From positions 1 through 9,963 of the forward strand of contig JAAFHG010000105.1 in the NCBI GenBank assembly GCA_013297585.1: 9,963 nucleotides of DNA, in the 5' to 3' direction. Below are positions 1-5,737 of the stretch, one piece after another; within the stretch, counting starts at the first letter, position 1, and each line of letters opens with the position of its first letter. The DNA comes from Chitinophagales bacterium. Its GTDB lineage: Bacteria; Bacteroidota; Bacteroidia; Chitinophagales; Chitinophagaceae. The notes below the pieces were generated by a model. It was not told the origin of the DNA. It made no database searches and was given only the letters and a program-made list of their open reading frames with translations. A program made the position numbers and the translations under genes.

Positions 1-11
1 TAAAATATATA

Positions 12-44
12 GATATAGGTTCTAATAATATTAGAACCTATATC
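12..44 (-). terminator. Perfect hairpin downstream of the 8-Cys peptide gene
   Basis: A perfect 15-bp inverted repeat (arms 12-26 and 30-44, loop AAT) lies 11 nt after the stop codon of the minus-strand peptide gene. In that direction it is followed by an AU-rich TATATATTTTA run. It is probably an intrinsic terminator or a 3'-end stabilising stem. The stem is AT-rich and the U-run is interrupted, so termination strength is uncertain. Confidence 0.65.
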
Positions 45-55
45 ATGTTTTAACA

Positions 56-328
56 CTAGTCAGTAGTAGGACCGCAATAATATGGTTTTACGGTGTTGAA
101 ACATTTCTGACCATTGCCACAATCTGAATTTGTAGTACAAGCATCACCATTTTCTATGGTAATACAGATGTAGCCAAAACCAAGTGTAGCACATCGTTGA
201 CCTGCCCCACAGTCTGAATCTTTAGTACAAGCCGTAGCATCATCACCATAGCCGCCACTAATCTTTTTCATTTGTTCTTTAGTAAGCACTTCACTTATGC
301 CTGCCAATTTTAAATTCAACTTTTTCAT
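56..328 (-). CDS. Double-glycine-leader cysteine-rich peptide precursor, 90 aa, 8 Cys
   Basis: This encodes a small secreted-peptide precursor. The start chosen is the internal ATG at 328. An in-frame TTG at 409 would add 27 residues, but the homologous gene at 1849-2139 begins at the equivalent ATG. Residues 1-26 form a leader ending in Gly25-Gly26 (…LTKEQMKKISGG), as in peptides cut by C39-type peptidases. The core (27-90) opens with an acidic YGDD stretch and then holds two 30-residue repeats. Their cysteines are C34/C40/C46/C55 and C64/C70/C76/C85, both spaced C-x5-C-x5-C-x8-C. The CT-x-(D/N)SDCG-x-GQ-(R/K)C signature resembles small disulfide-knotted modules of the Dickkopf-N/EB kind, a comparison made by eye. 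It is the last gene of the minus-strand set, 254 nt after the TlpA-like gene. Its activity (bacteriocin, signal or adhesin) is unknown. Confidence 0.85.
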   Translation of the reverse strand: MKKLNLKLAGISEVLTKEQMKKISGGYGDDATACTKDSDCGAGQRCATLGFGYICITIENGDACTTNSDCGNGQKCFNTVKPYYCGPTTD

Positions 329-403
329 TTGTATTTGGTTTAAATTTTTTGTGCTTACTCTTAAAGGTTTTCGGCATCCCCTTTCTTGGCCAAAGAAATA
401 GTT
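251..403 (-). repeat. Duplicated leader and upstream block, copy 1
   Basis: This block matches 2062-2213. The 78 nt encoding the leader differ at only two silent positions outside the last Gly codon. The 75 nt of upstream DNA differ by about four substitutions and two small indels, counted by eye. Similarity stops abruptly once the peptide core begins. This is a recent duplication or gene conversion of the 5' half of a peptide gene together with its upstream region. Confidence 0.85.
382..398 (-). promoter_or_regulatory. TTTCTT-N5-AAGAAA inverted repeat upstream of the 8-Cys peptide gene
   Basis: A 6-bp inverted repeat with a 5-nt GGCCA spacer lies about 54-70 nt upstream of the peptide start. 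The same arms with spacer GGCCT occur at 2192-2208, in the same position relative to the other peptide gene. It could be an operator or a small RNA stem in the intercistronic leader. The arms are preserved while the spacer differs by one base. Confidence 0.4.
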
Positions 404-503
404 GAACAATACTTTAATTGTTTAGAGTATTAGTTATTATGCATAAAATGAATAAGTATAATCTAGTTGATTTAATTGGGGGACAGAAATGAACAGATTA
501 CAT

Positions 504-534
504 ACGCCTAGCCTTATATAATTAGGAAAGGCGT
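504..534 (-). other. Imperfect hairpin downstream of the TlpA-like gene
   Basis: Arms ACGCCT (504-509) and AGGCGT (529-534) pair perfectly, and an inner CCT/AGG pairing lies beyond a 2-nt mismatch. The hairpin sits about 49 nt after the stop codon of the TlpA-like gene. There is no U-run, so it may be an intercistronic stem rather than a terminator. The rest of 404-582 is AT-rich, and I see no convincing gene there. Confidence 0.35.
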
Positions 535-582
535 AAAGAGTTAGACGAGGAAGTTGAAGAATTATTTAACTACTACCATTTA

Positions 583-1776
583 CTAATGAAAAATTTCATT
601 CAACTTAGGTTGAATTTTTGACATATTTCCGCCAATACTTTTGACTAGTACAATGCCATTAGGATCTATTAGTAAATATTGAGGAACAGCAATTATTCCA
701 TATTTTAATCCAGTTCCCAAATTTTCACCTTTTAAATCAGAACCTTGTAGCCAGTTCATCCCATCATCTGATATTGCCTTTTTCCAAGCATTCTCATCGG
801 TATCCATCGAAATACTTAACACTTGCAAGCCCCTACCTTTGTATTTCTCATATATTTTTTTAAGTGCTGGATTATTTATCCTACAAGGCCTACACCAACT
901 AGCCCAAAAATCAATCAGCACATATTTGCCTTTAAAATTTGATAAACTTATTACTTTACCGCTGGTGTCTTCTATTGAAAAATAAGGTGCTTTTGAATTA
1001 TTGGGGATTTTTGAATATAGATTATTTGCAACAGACTCAGTGGTGTCTGTATAAGAATTATTATCTACATATTTATTACTAAAATATGCAAATTTTGAGC
1101 GTAACAAAATAGCTTCATAATTATTTTCAATAGCTTGAATTGGGAATAAGTCGTATAAGTTTTCTGCTGAAGTATCTCTTATGTTGTTGACCACCGATCC
1201 TTTATAAACATACAACTGAAGCACTGCCACGCTAAATGGTGATGCAATATGTTTCTTTATCCAATTGATATGATAATTGTTATAATTGATACTTACTTGG
1301 TTTAATAGCTGTTTAAGGCTATCTAACTTAGTTGAAGTAGTATTTTTTATAATTTGATTTTCTATCGATTTGTAAGCATCAGCATATTTGTACAATCCGG
1401 TATAATAATTATTCTGTTCTTCCGCTGTGGCACCCCCTGAAATCGTAAATCTCAATTCTTTATTCAAGTCAAATTGCGTTATAGAACCTTCTTTTATAAA
1501 TAATGGAACCCCATACCTACTTGAATCATTCGGATACTTTTTTATCACCATAAAATATATGTCATACTGGTTACGTGCTTTTAGAGTAAGTTCAAAATGT
1601 TGATTTTTTGTAAAGCACGAATCTTTAATTCCAGAATTTGATTCTACATAAATCTTCATGTTATCGGGTATCCCTTCTAAATTACCCTTTAATATAGTTG
1701 CATTCTGCGCAATTGAATCATAGTAGCTACCGATAATAGCTAAAAATAAAAAAGTAAATAAAATAGGTATTTTCAT
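583..1776 (-). CDS. TlpA-like thiol-disulfide oxidoreductase with DUF4369-like N-terminal region
   Basis: This is an envelope thiol-disulfide oxidoreductase of 397 aa. Residues 1-23 form a signal peptide (hydrophobic core around ILFTFLFLAIIG, plausible cleavage after SIA). Residues 25-115 (ATILKGNLEGIPDN… FTISGG) look like the DUF4369 beta-rich domain often fused to Bacteroidota TlpA proteins. A helical linker follows at about 120-255. The thioredoxin/AhpC-TSA-type domain spans about 262-397. It carries the active site WASWCRPC (C295, C298) and a cis-proline at V364-P365. Members of this family usually act as periplasmic reductants, but partner and direction are not predictable from sequence. 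The gene lies between the two cysteine-rich peptide genes, 72 nt after the 12-Cys one. That position suggests it shuffles or corrects disulfides in them. The start is the ATG preceding the signal peptide; no Shine-Dalgarno is evident. Confidence 0.88.
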   Translation of the reverse strand: MKIPILFTFLFLAIIGSYYDSIAQNATILKGNLEGIPDNMKIYVESNSGIKDSCFTKNQHFELTLKARNQYDIYFMVIKKYPNDSSRYGVPLFIKEGSITQFDLNKELRFTISGGATAEEQNNYYTGLYKYADAYKSIENQIIKNTTSTKLDSLKQLLNQVSINYNNYHINWIKKHIASPFSVAVLQLYVYKGSVVNNIRDTSAENLYDLFPIQAIENNYEAILLRSKFAYFSNKYVDNNSYTDTTESVANNLYSKIPNNSKAPYFSIEDTSGKVISLSNFKGKYVLIDFWASWCRPCRINNPALKKIYEKYKGRGLQVLSISMDTDENAWKKAISDDGMNWLQGSDLKGENLGTGLKYGIIAVPQYLLIDPNGIVLVKSIGGNMSKIQPKLNEIFH

Positions 1777-1798
1777 ATTTATTAGTTTTTATGTATAA

Positions 1799-1842
1799 TT
1801 AATTAACCAATATGATTTTATTTAACCATATTGGTTAATTAA
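1799..1842 (-). terminator. Perfect 16-bp hairpin between the 12-Cys peptide gene and the TlpA-like gene
   Basis: Perfect inverted repeat with arms 1799-1814 and 1827-1842 and a 12-nt loop, starting 6 nt after the peptide stop codon. It lies within the 72-nt gap to the next gene of the same strand. There is no U-run after it in the direction of transcription, so partial termination or protection of the upstream mRNA 3' end is more likely than a full stop. Its position mirrors the hairpin after the other peptide gene. Confidence 0.55.
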
Positions 1843-1848
1843 AAAATG

Positions 1849-2139
1849 TTATGCAGGACCACAATAATGTCCAGTCATAGGTGCCGCATAGGCATAACAT
1901 TTTTTCCCATTACCACAATCAGTGTCTGTGGTGCAAGCGTCTCCATTGCTAACAGTTATGCAGCAACACAAATTTTGAAGACATGAACATTTTTGACCAG
2001 CACCGCAACTTGAATCGGAAGTGCAAGTTGTACAACCGGCATCTCCACCATCGTCATCATATCCGCCACTAATCTTTTTCATTTGTTCTTTGGTAAGCAC
2101 TTCGCTTATGCCTGCCAATTTTAAATTCAACTTTTTCAT
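1849..2139 (-). CDS. Double-glycine-leader cysteine-rich peptide precursor, 96 aa, 12 Cys
   Basis: This is a paralogue of the 8-Cys precursor at 56-328. Leader residues 1-26 are identical in protein sequence and end at Gly25-Gly26. The core begins with an acidic YDDDGGD segment. It keeps the same cysteine frame: C39-x5-C45-x5-C51-x8-C60, then C69-x5-C75-x5-C81-x11-C93. Four additional cysteines (C36, C53, C58, C59) sit in or next to repeat 1, including an LCCC run, for 12 in total. An even count suggests all could be paired, up to six disulfides. The gene lies 72 nt after the stop of the C39-like/VKOR/DsbA fusion and is probably co-transcribed with it. The start is supported by exact agreement of leader length with the paralogue. 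The mature product's function is not recognisable. Confidence 0.88.
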   Translation of the reverse strand: MKKLNLKLAGISEVLTKEQMKKISGGYDDDGGDAGCTTCTSDSSCGAGQKCSCLQNLCCCITVSNGDACTTDTDCGNGKKCYAYAAPMTGHYCGPA

Positions 2140-2213
2140 TTGTAATTGGTTTAAATTTTGTGCCTACTCTTAGAGGTTTTCGGCATCCCCTTTTCTTGGC
2201 CTAAGAAATAGTT
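2062..2213 (-). repeat. Duplicated leader and upstream block, copy 2
   Basis: This is the partner of 251-403. It covers the 78 nt that encode the double-glycine leader and 74 nt upstream. The block ends almost exactly at the stop codon of the preceding VKOR-fusion gene (2212-2214). The shared non-coding part includes TTCGGCATCCCC and TTCTTGGCC on the plus strand. Confidence 0.85.
2192..2208 (-). promoter_or_regulatory. TTTCTT-N5-AAGAAA inverted repeat upstream of the 12-Cys peptide gene
   Basis: Second occurrence of the inverted repeat described at 382-398, here with spacer GGCCT. It lies just past the stop codon of the VKOR fusion and 53 nt before the peptide start. Any role as an operator or RNA stem is inferred only from conservation between the two copies. 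Confidence 0.4.
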
Positions 2214-3813
2214 ATAATATTATTTTTAATTGCTCAATACTATAGTTCTCTGGTAAACTATAGCCATTAACAAATAGAGTAGGCGTAGCAGAAATATCAT
2301 TTTCCGTACACCAATTATGCATGGCAGTAATTTTTTTATCTTGTAATTTCAATTCTTTATCAACAGGATACTTAGTAGCGAAAGCATCATAATTTTTTGT
2401 CTCTGCGAGATACCAATCGTCAAGTGCCTGTTTGGTTTTGTTGGCATCGCCTTTTTCTGCAATTGCCAGTAAATGTTTTACTACCGTTGCAGCTGCTATA
2501 TCATGCTGCATATTTGAAGCTGTAAAAATTATTCTCAGTTGAATATCTGGTTTTAAGATATTCTCTAGCCTCGAATGTGCTTTAGCACAAGGACCACAGT
2601 ATGGGTTACATACTTTTATAACAGTGTTACTAGCATGAGGATTACCAATTGTAATACCTAGTTTTTCCCAACCATCTGTAGCTTTTGGTTGCTTTTCCAA
2701 TAAACTTTTAAAAATATCAGGATTAGATTGTAGTCTTTTGTAGGCGGCTCTGTATAAATTGTGATCCCTAGCTTTAAATAAAGTGGGCTTTAACCCGTAC
2801 CACAGTACAATAGGTAATAGAATGCAGGCTATAGTATTCAACAATAACCCAATGCTAAAAATTGGTACTGTAAAGTGTTGCCAATATTGTACTATGCCTA
2901 AAGATAATTCTGCTAACAATATACATTGCGTAACAAGGCACATAGTGCACCATTGTTTTACCACTCGCCATTGGTAATAAATGCTAAAAAAAACATAAGG
3001 TACTGCCAGTGCATTTGCAATTGATAAGAGAGCAATTTTCTCCTCAAATACAATATGGGGTAACAATAAAAAGAGCGTTGTTGATGCAAAGTAAAAGAAA
3101 CCAATTTCGCTCCAGCTAATACCCAAAAACTTGGCTGCACTACTATTTAAAACTGCACCACAATCTGTATTTCTACCTGCTGTACAAATATTTTTTACAA
3201 AAGCATTTGTTTTATCTACCTCATACATTAGTAACAAAATAGTTGTTGCTAAGCCAATCAATTTGAATAGTATAATAGTGCTAAATGGTAAAGAGTTCGC
3301 TGAATTTTGGTTGATTATTATACTAATAAGAAGAAGACCAAAAGCCGATAATGTCCAAGTATTTTTCTTACTATGCTGTGCTTTTTGTGCCTTTAACTTT
3401 TCACTATAATCCGCTTCGCCACTGTGTTCATTTGGCTCCGCTGCCCAAATAATTTCTTTAAATCCTTTAAGAAATAATTCTTTTTCGAGTGTCTTTTTCT
3501 TTTTCGATTTGTGCACATAAGAAACGGTCTTTTCTGTAATGTCTGTTACGAGTACAAAATCATTTCCCGTATCGGGCATATTTTGATATGCAATGAATGG
3601 TGGTTCTAATTCCTTAAAGTTTTCAACCGCTATTTTGTAAGCTTTGTTTTCAATATTGTAATTATCAAAAGTGTCGCTTAGGCTGAACAACGCAGGGTAA
3701 TAGGGATGTTCTTCTAATTCTTGTTTAACCGAAGATTCTGTAACTTTTACGTTTAATAATTTAAGGTAGCTAGTTGCTACATTTTTTAGACTGGTATTGA
3801 AAGTTTGAGCCAT
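2212..3813 (-). CDS. Inactive C39-peptidase-like / VKOR / DsbA-like fusion membrane protein
   Basis: This 533-aa membrane protein is predicted to introduce disulfides into exported peptides. Residues 1-125 resemble the C39 peptidase fold (short helices, then PPFIAYQ… and GNDFVLVTDI, where active enzymes have the catalytic His strand). The first 209 residues contain no cysteine, and the His position appears to be Asp85, so it should not cleave. Residues 152-341 contain five or six membrane segments with a VKOR core: loop cysteines C210 and C218, Ser224/Ser225, and the redox motif WCTMC (C289, C292). Residues 390-533 form a DsbA/thioredoxin-type domain with CNPYCGPC (C406, C409, extra C402) and cis-proline P511 in ATPT. 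VKOR enzymes reoxidise a partner thioredoxin using quinone; fusion of the two is a known arrangement. It is the first gene of the set, upstream of two double-glycine-leader peptides. The C39-like part may therefore hold the leader while the DsbA part oxidises the core (inference). Confidence 0.9.
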   Translation of the reverse strand: MAQTFNTSLKNVATSYLKLLNVKVTESSVKQELEEHPYYPALFSLSDTFDNYNIENKAYKIAVENFKELEPPFIAYQNMPDTGNDFVLVTDITEKTVSYVHKSKKKKTLEKELFLKGFKEIIWAAEPNEHSGEADYSEKLKAQKAQHSKKNTWTLSAFGLLLISIIINQNSANSLPFSTIILFKLIGLATTILLLMYEVDKTNAFVKNICTAGRNTDCGAVLNSSAAKFLGISWSEIGFFYFASTTLFLLLPHIVFEEKIALLSIANALAVPYVFFSIYYQWRVVKQWCTMCLVTQCILLAELSLGIVQYWQHFTVPIFSIGLLLNTIACILLPIVLWYGLKPTLFKARDHNLYRAAYKRLQSNPDIFKSLLEKQPKATDGWEKLGITIGNPHASNTVIKVCNPYCGPCAKAHSRLENILKPDIQLRIIFTASNMQHDIAAATVVKHLLAIAEKGDANKTKQALDDWYLAETKNYDAFATKYPVDKELKLQDKKITAMHNWCTENDISATPTLFVNGYSLPENYSIEQLKIIL

Positions 3814-3909
3814 AAGTATTTGGAAGTATTACAAGCAATATTTTTATTATAATCAATGTAATGTCACAAATTTTATGATACTACATAAGGATAATATGAT
3901 AATTATTTG

Positions 3910-3923
3910 CTACAACGTTGTAG
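3910..3923. promoter_or_regulatory. Perfect 14-bp palindrome CTACAACGTTGTAG
   Basis: This self-complementary 14-mer lies in the divergent intergenic region, 97 bp upstream of the VKOR-fusion start. Its symmetry and location suit a dimeric regulator's operator. No regulator gene is in the window to pair with it. Confidence 0.4.
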
Positions 3924-3927
3924 TAGA

Positions 3928-3943
3928 TATTGCTTTTGCAATA
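3928..3943. other. Short inverted repeat TATTGC-TTTT-GCAATA
   Basis: A perfect 6-bp stem with a TTTT loop lies four bases after the 14-bp palindrome. It could belong to the same regulatory site or be chance in AT-rich DNA. Confidence 0.3.
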
Positions 3944-4126
3944 GCATTTAATTATTTGATAAGTTCTTAATTTGTAGGTTCTAAAGCAGAAGTGAAATTT
4001 AATAGGCATTTAAATTAAGCAATACATATATAATTGGTATACAAATAAATGTGTGCTTATGAAATAATAGTATTGTATTTATTTTACTATTAATGGCTCA
4101 AAATAACCTAAGTATCCGTTTTCTTA

Positions 4127-4131
4127 AAGGA
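4127..4131 (+). promoter_or_regulatory. Shine-Dalgarno AAGGA that sets the glycosyltransferase start
   Basis: AAGGA lies 6 nt before the ATG at 4138, the best ribosome-binding site in the window. It favours that start over the in-frame ATG at 4093, which lacks one. The 15 extra residues from 4093 precede the conserved beginning of the GT-A fold and have no evident role. Confidence 0.6.
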
Positions 4132-4137
4132 AATAAA

Positions 4138-4857
4138 ATGAACTTATCTAACCCTAAAGCTGTCGTTATTACACCTGCAACTGGAAGCAAGGAACTTGTA
4201 AATGCTATCGATAGTATTGATAGGCAGACATATAAGGACCTTTTGCATCTGATAGTTGTTGATGGTGACTGTTATTTAGAAGACACCTTGAAGATTCTGA
4301 GGGAAACAAAGGCGAGTAGTTACAAATTAGTAAGTCTGCCGTTCAATACTGGCAATAACGGGTTTAATGGTCACCGGATTTATGCTAGCATTCCTTATAT
4401 TTTAAATTGCAAATACGTTTTTCTTTTAGATGAGGATAATTGGTATGACGATAACCATATTGAATCATTAATAAACTTGATAGAAGAAAATGACCTTGAT
4501 TGGGCATACAGTTTTCGTAAGATTTATAGCCATGACAAAAAATTTATTACAGATGACAACTGTGAAAGCCTTGGTGATTACCCATCTTACTCTGCAAGAA
4601 TAAACTTGGTTGATACAAGCTGTTATGCAATAAAAGCTGAGGTGTTAAAAAGAATTTGTCATATATGGTATCATCCATTAGGTGCAGACAGAATCTTTTT
4701 TGATGCTTTAAGTACACATTTCAAAAAATATGCAGCATCAAAACTTTATACATTAAACTACAGATTACATTCTAATAGACCACCTCTAGATAATTTTTTT
4801 TATCAAGGAAATCAAGCCATGCTAGTTAAATATAATGGGTATCCATGGCAAAAATAA
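4138..4857 (+). CDS. GT2-type glycosyltransferase (GT-A fold)
   Basis: This is a probable inverting sugar transferase of 239 aa that uses a nucleotide-sugar donor. It is cytosolic, with no signal peptide or membrane segment. The GT-A order is clear: the AVVITPATGS strand-loop (8-17) and AIDSIDRQTY helix (23-32); VVDGD (40-44) for nucleotide binding; LLDEDNWY (96-103) containing the DxD-type metal site D98/D100; DTSCY (159-163) and GADRIFFDAL (182-191) in the acceptor and catalytic half. Length fits a minimal single-domain GT2 enzyme. The alternative start at 4093 would give 254 aa. It is transcribed divergently from the peptide/VKOR set and stands alone. Glycocin loci also pair a GT2 enzyme with double-glycine-leader peptides and thiol oxidoreductases, so it might glycosylate these peptides. 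It could equally be an unrelated polysaccharide or lipid glycosyltransferase. Confidence 0.85.
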   Translation: MNLSNPKAVVITPATGSKELVNAIDSIDRQTYKDLLHLIVVDGDCYLEDTLKILRETKASSYKLVSLPFNTGNNGFNGHRIYASIPYILNCKYVFLLDEDNWYDDNHIESLINLIEENDLDWAYSFRKIYSHDKKFITDDNCESLGDYPSYSARINLVDTSCYAIKAEVLKRICHIWYHPLGADRIFFDALSTHFKKYAASKLYTLNYRLHSNRPPLDNFFYQGNQAMLVKYNGYPWQK

Positions 4858-5225
4858 ATTAGTAGTCATCGAAATATTGAAGTTATAATTTCTTTGTAAG
4901 AAAATTCCATAGAATCAGATAGCCGTACGTTTAGAAGAGAGTAAAGGGATAGTCTTTAAATAGACAGATGATATAGACAAGATAATTTGAGATAAACAAG
5001 AACCACTTAAGTATTTGCTTTTCTTGAGAGCTGCATTATCCGTTTAGATTTAAAATACATTTCCGCCAGAAAGCCCCAAAGTACCAGACCCCGACCATAC
5101 CGCTATTCACATAGTGCAAGCAGCTTTTCACATAACAGATTTCATACAGGGCATACCAGTTTTTAGTTTCACACCCGTTTAGCAACAGTTCTATCATCGG
5201 CTGCCTAAATGCTCAAAAACTGTGT
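4858..5225. other. 368-bp stretch without a convincing gene
   Basis: Just after the glycosyltransferase stop, TTTCTT-TGT-AAGAAA (4889-4903) forms a weak AT-rich hairpin that may end its transcript. From about 5050 to 5225 the DNA is noticeably richer in GC. It is open for 53 codons on the minus strand (5036-5197), but that product is rich in Trp, Tyr and Cys and matches nothing I recognise. The promoter of the MauE-like gene should lie here; I could not pick one out. Confidence 0.4.
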
Positions 5226-5657
5226 ATGAAGAAAAGTACCACCATCGAAATTATCTGCGGACTACTCATACTGCTATTTGTTTACACTGCTGTAAGCAAA
5301 CTGCTGGCATACACATCTTTTGTAGCGGTGTTGGATCAATCCCCACTAATGAAAGGTAAGGCAGGTGTTATTGGGTGGTTAATACCAACGGTAGAACTAT
5401 TTGTTTCAGTACTGTTGTTCTTGCCTTCTACAAAAGAACTAGGGCTTTACTTATCGTTTGGGCTAATGGTTTTGTTTACTGCCTATATCGCCTATATGGT
5501 CATGTTTACGCCACACCTGCCATGTTCTTGTGGCGGTGTTATCAAACAATTGTCGTGGAAGCAGCATTTGGTATTTAATGCCTTCTTCATTTTGGTTGCT
5601 TTTGCAGGTATAATAATGTTCCGCAATAAAAATTTGGCAAAGCACCAAACACAATAA
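5226..5657 (+). CDS. MauE/DoxX-type redox-associated membrane protein
   Basis: This 143-aa inner-membrane protein has four membrane segments (about 5-27, 47-67, 73-94 and 114-133). A CSCGG motif (C100, C102) sits in the loop after helix three. The motif set PCSCGG…LSWKQHLVFN is typical of the Bacteroidota MauE-like proteins annotated as redox-associated. MauE of methylamine utilisation is needed for maturation of a disulfide-rich dehydrogenase subunit, and relatives are thought to move electrons or disulfides across the membrane. Exact chemistry for this family is not established. It is full length. It stands 146 nt upstream of a DUF6520-like exported protein that carries one Cys pair and is its likely partner. 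No methylamine dehydrogenase gene is present. Confidence 0.85.
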   Translation: MKKSTTIEIICGLLILLFVYTAVSKLLAYTSFVAVLDQSPLMKGKAGVIGWLIPTVELFVSVLLFLPSTKELGLYLSFGLMVLFTAYIAYMVMFTPHLPCSCGGVIKQLSWKQHLVFNAFFILVAFAGIIMFRNKNLAKHQTQ

Positions 5658-5737
5658 CCGCATTGTATTACCGGGTACATACAACAGGAAGTAAGCTGAA
5701 AACCTGAAAAAAGAGTAAGCATCATCAAATCACCAAT

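Larger units (their letters stand above)
3814..4137. promoter_or_regulatory. Divergent intergenic region
   Basis: About 320 bp of AT-rich DNA separates the minus-strand VKOR fusion from the plus-strand glycosyltransferase, and should carry promoters for both. I found no clean Bacteroidota promoter (TTG-N19-TAnnTTTG). TTAATTTG at 3967-3974 on plus is one mismatch from the -7 box but lacks a well-spaced upstream element. Two symmetric elements are listed separately. Confidence 0.5.

Noticed and set aside
329..409. N-terminal extension of the 8-Cys peptide starting from a TTG codon at 409
   Set aside because: The paralogue starts at the equivalent ATG with an identical leader, and the extension reads through the conserved non-coding block.
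526..618. Short acidic open stretch on the plus strand (KELDEEVEELFNYY…) overlapping the end of the TlpA-like gene
   Set aside because: Under 31 codons, no start codon or ribosome-binding site, and mostly antisense or intergenic; possibly a decayed gene fragment but not supportable.
2783..3409. Open frames on the plus strand opposite the VKOR fusion
   Set aside because: Antisense shadows of a gene with clear domains and active-site motifs; no start signals or recognisable products.
3967..3974. TTAATTTG as a Bacteroidota -7 promoter box for the glycosyltransferase
   Set aside because: One mismatch to TAnnTTTG and no TTG-type element about 19 bp upstream; not called as a promoter.
5036..5197. 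53-codon open frame on the minus strand upstream of the MauE-like gene
   Set aside because: Unusual Trp/Tyr/Cys-rich composition, no recognisable motif, no Shine-Dalgarno, and it overlaps the presumed promoter region of the MauE-like gene.
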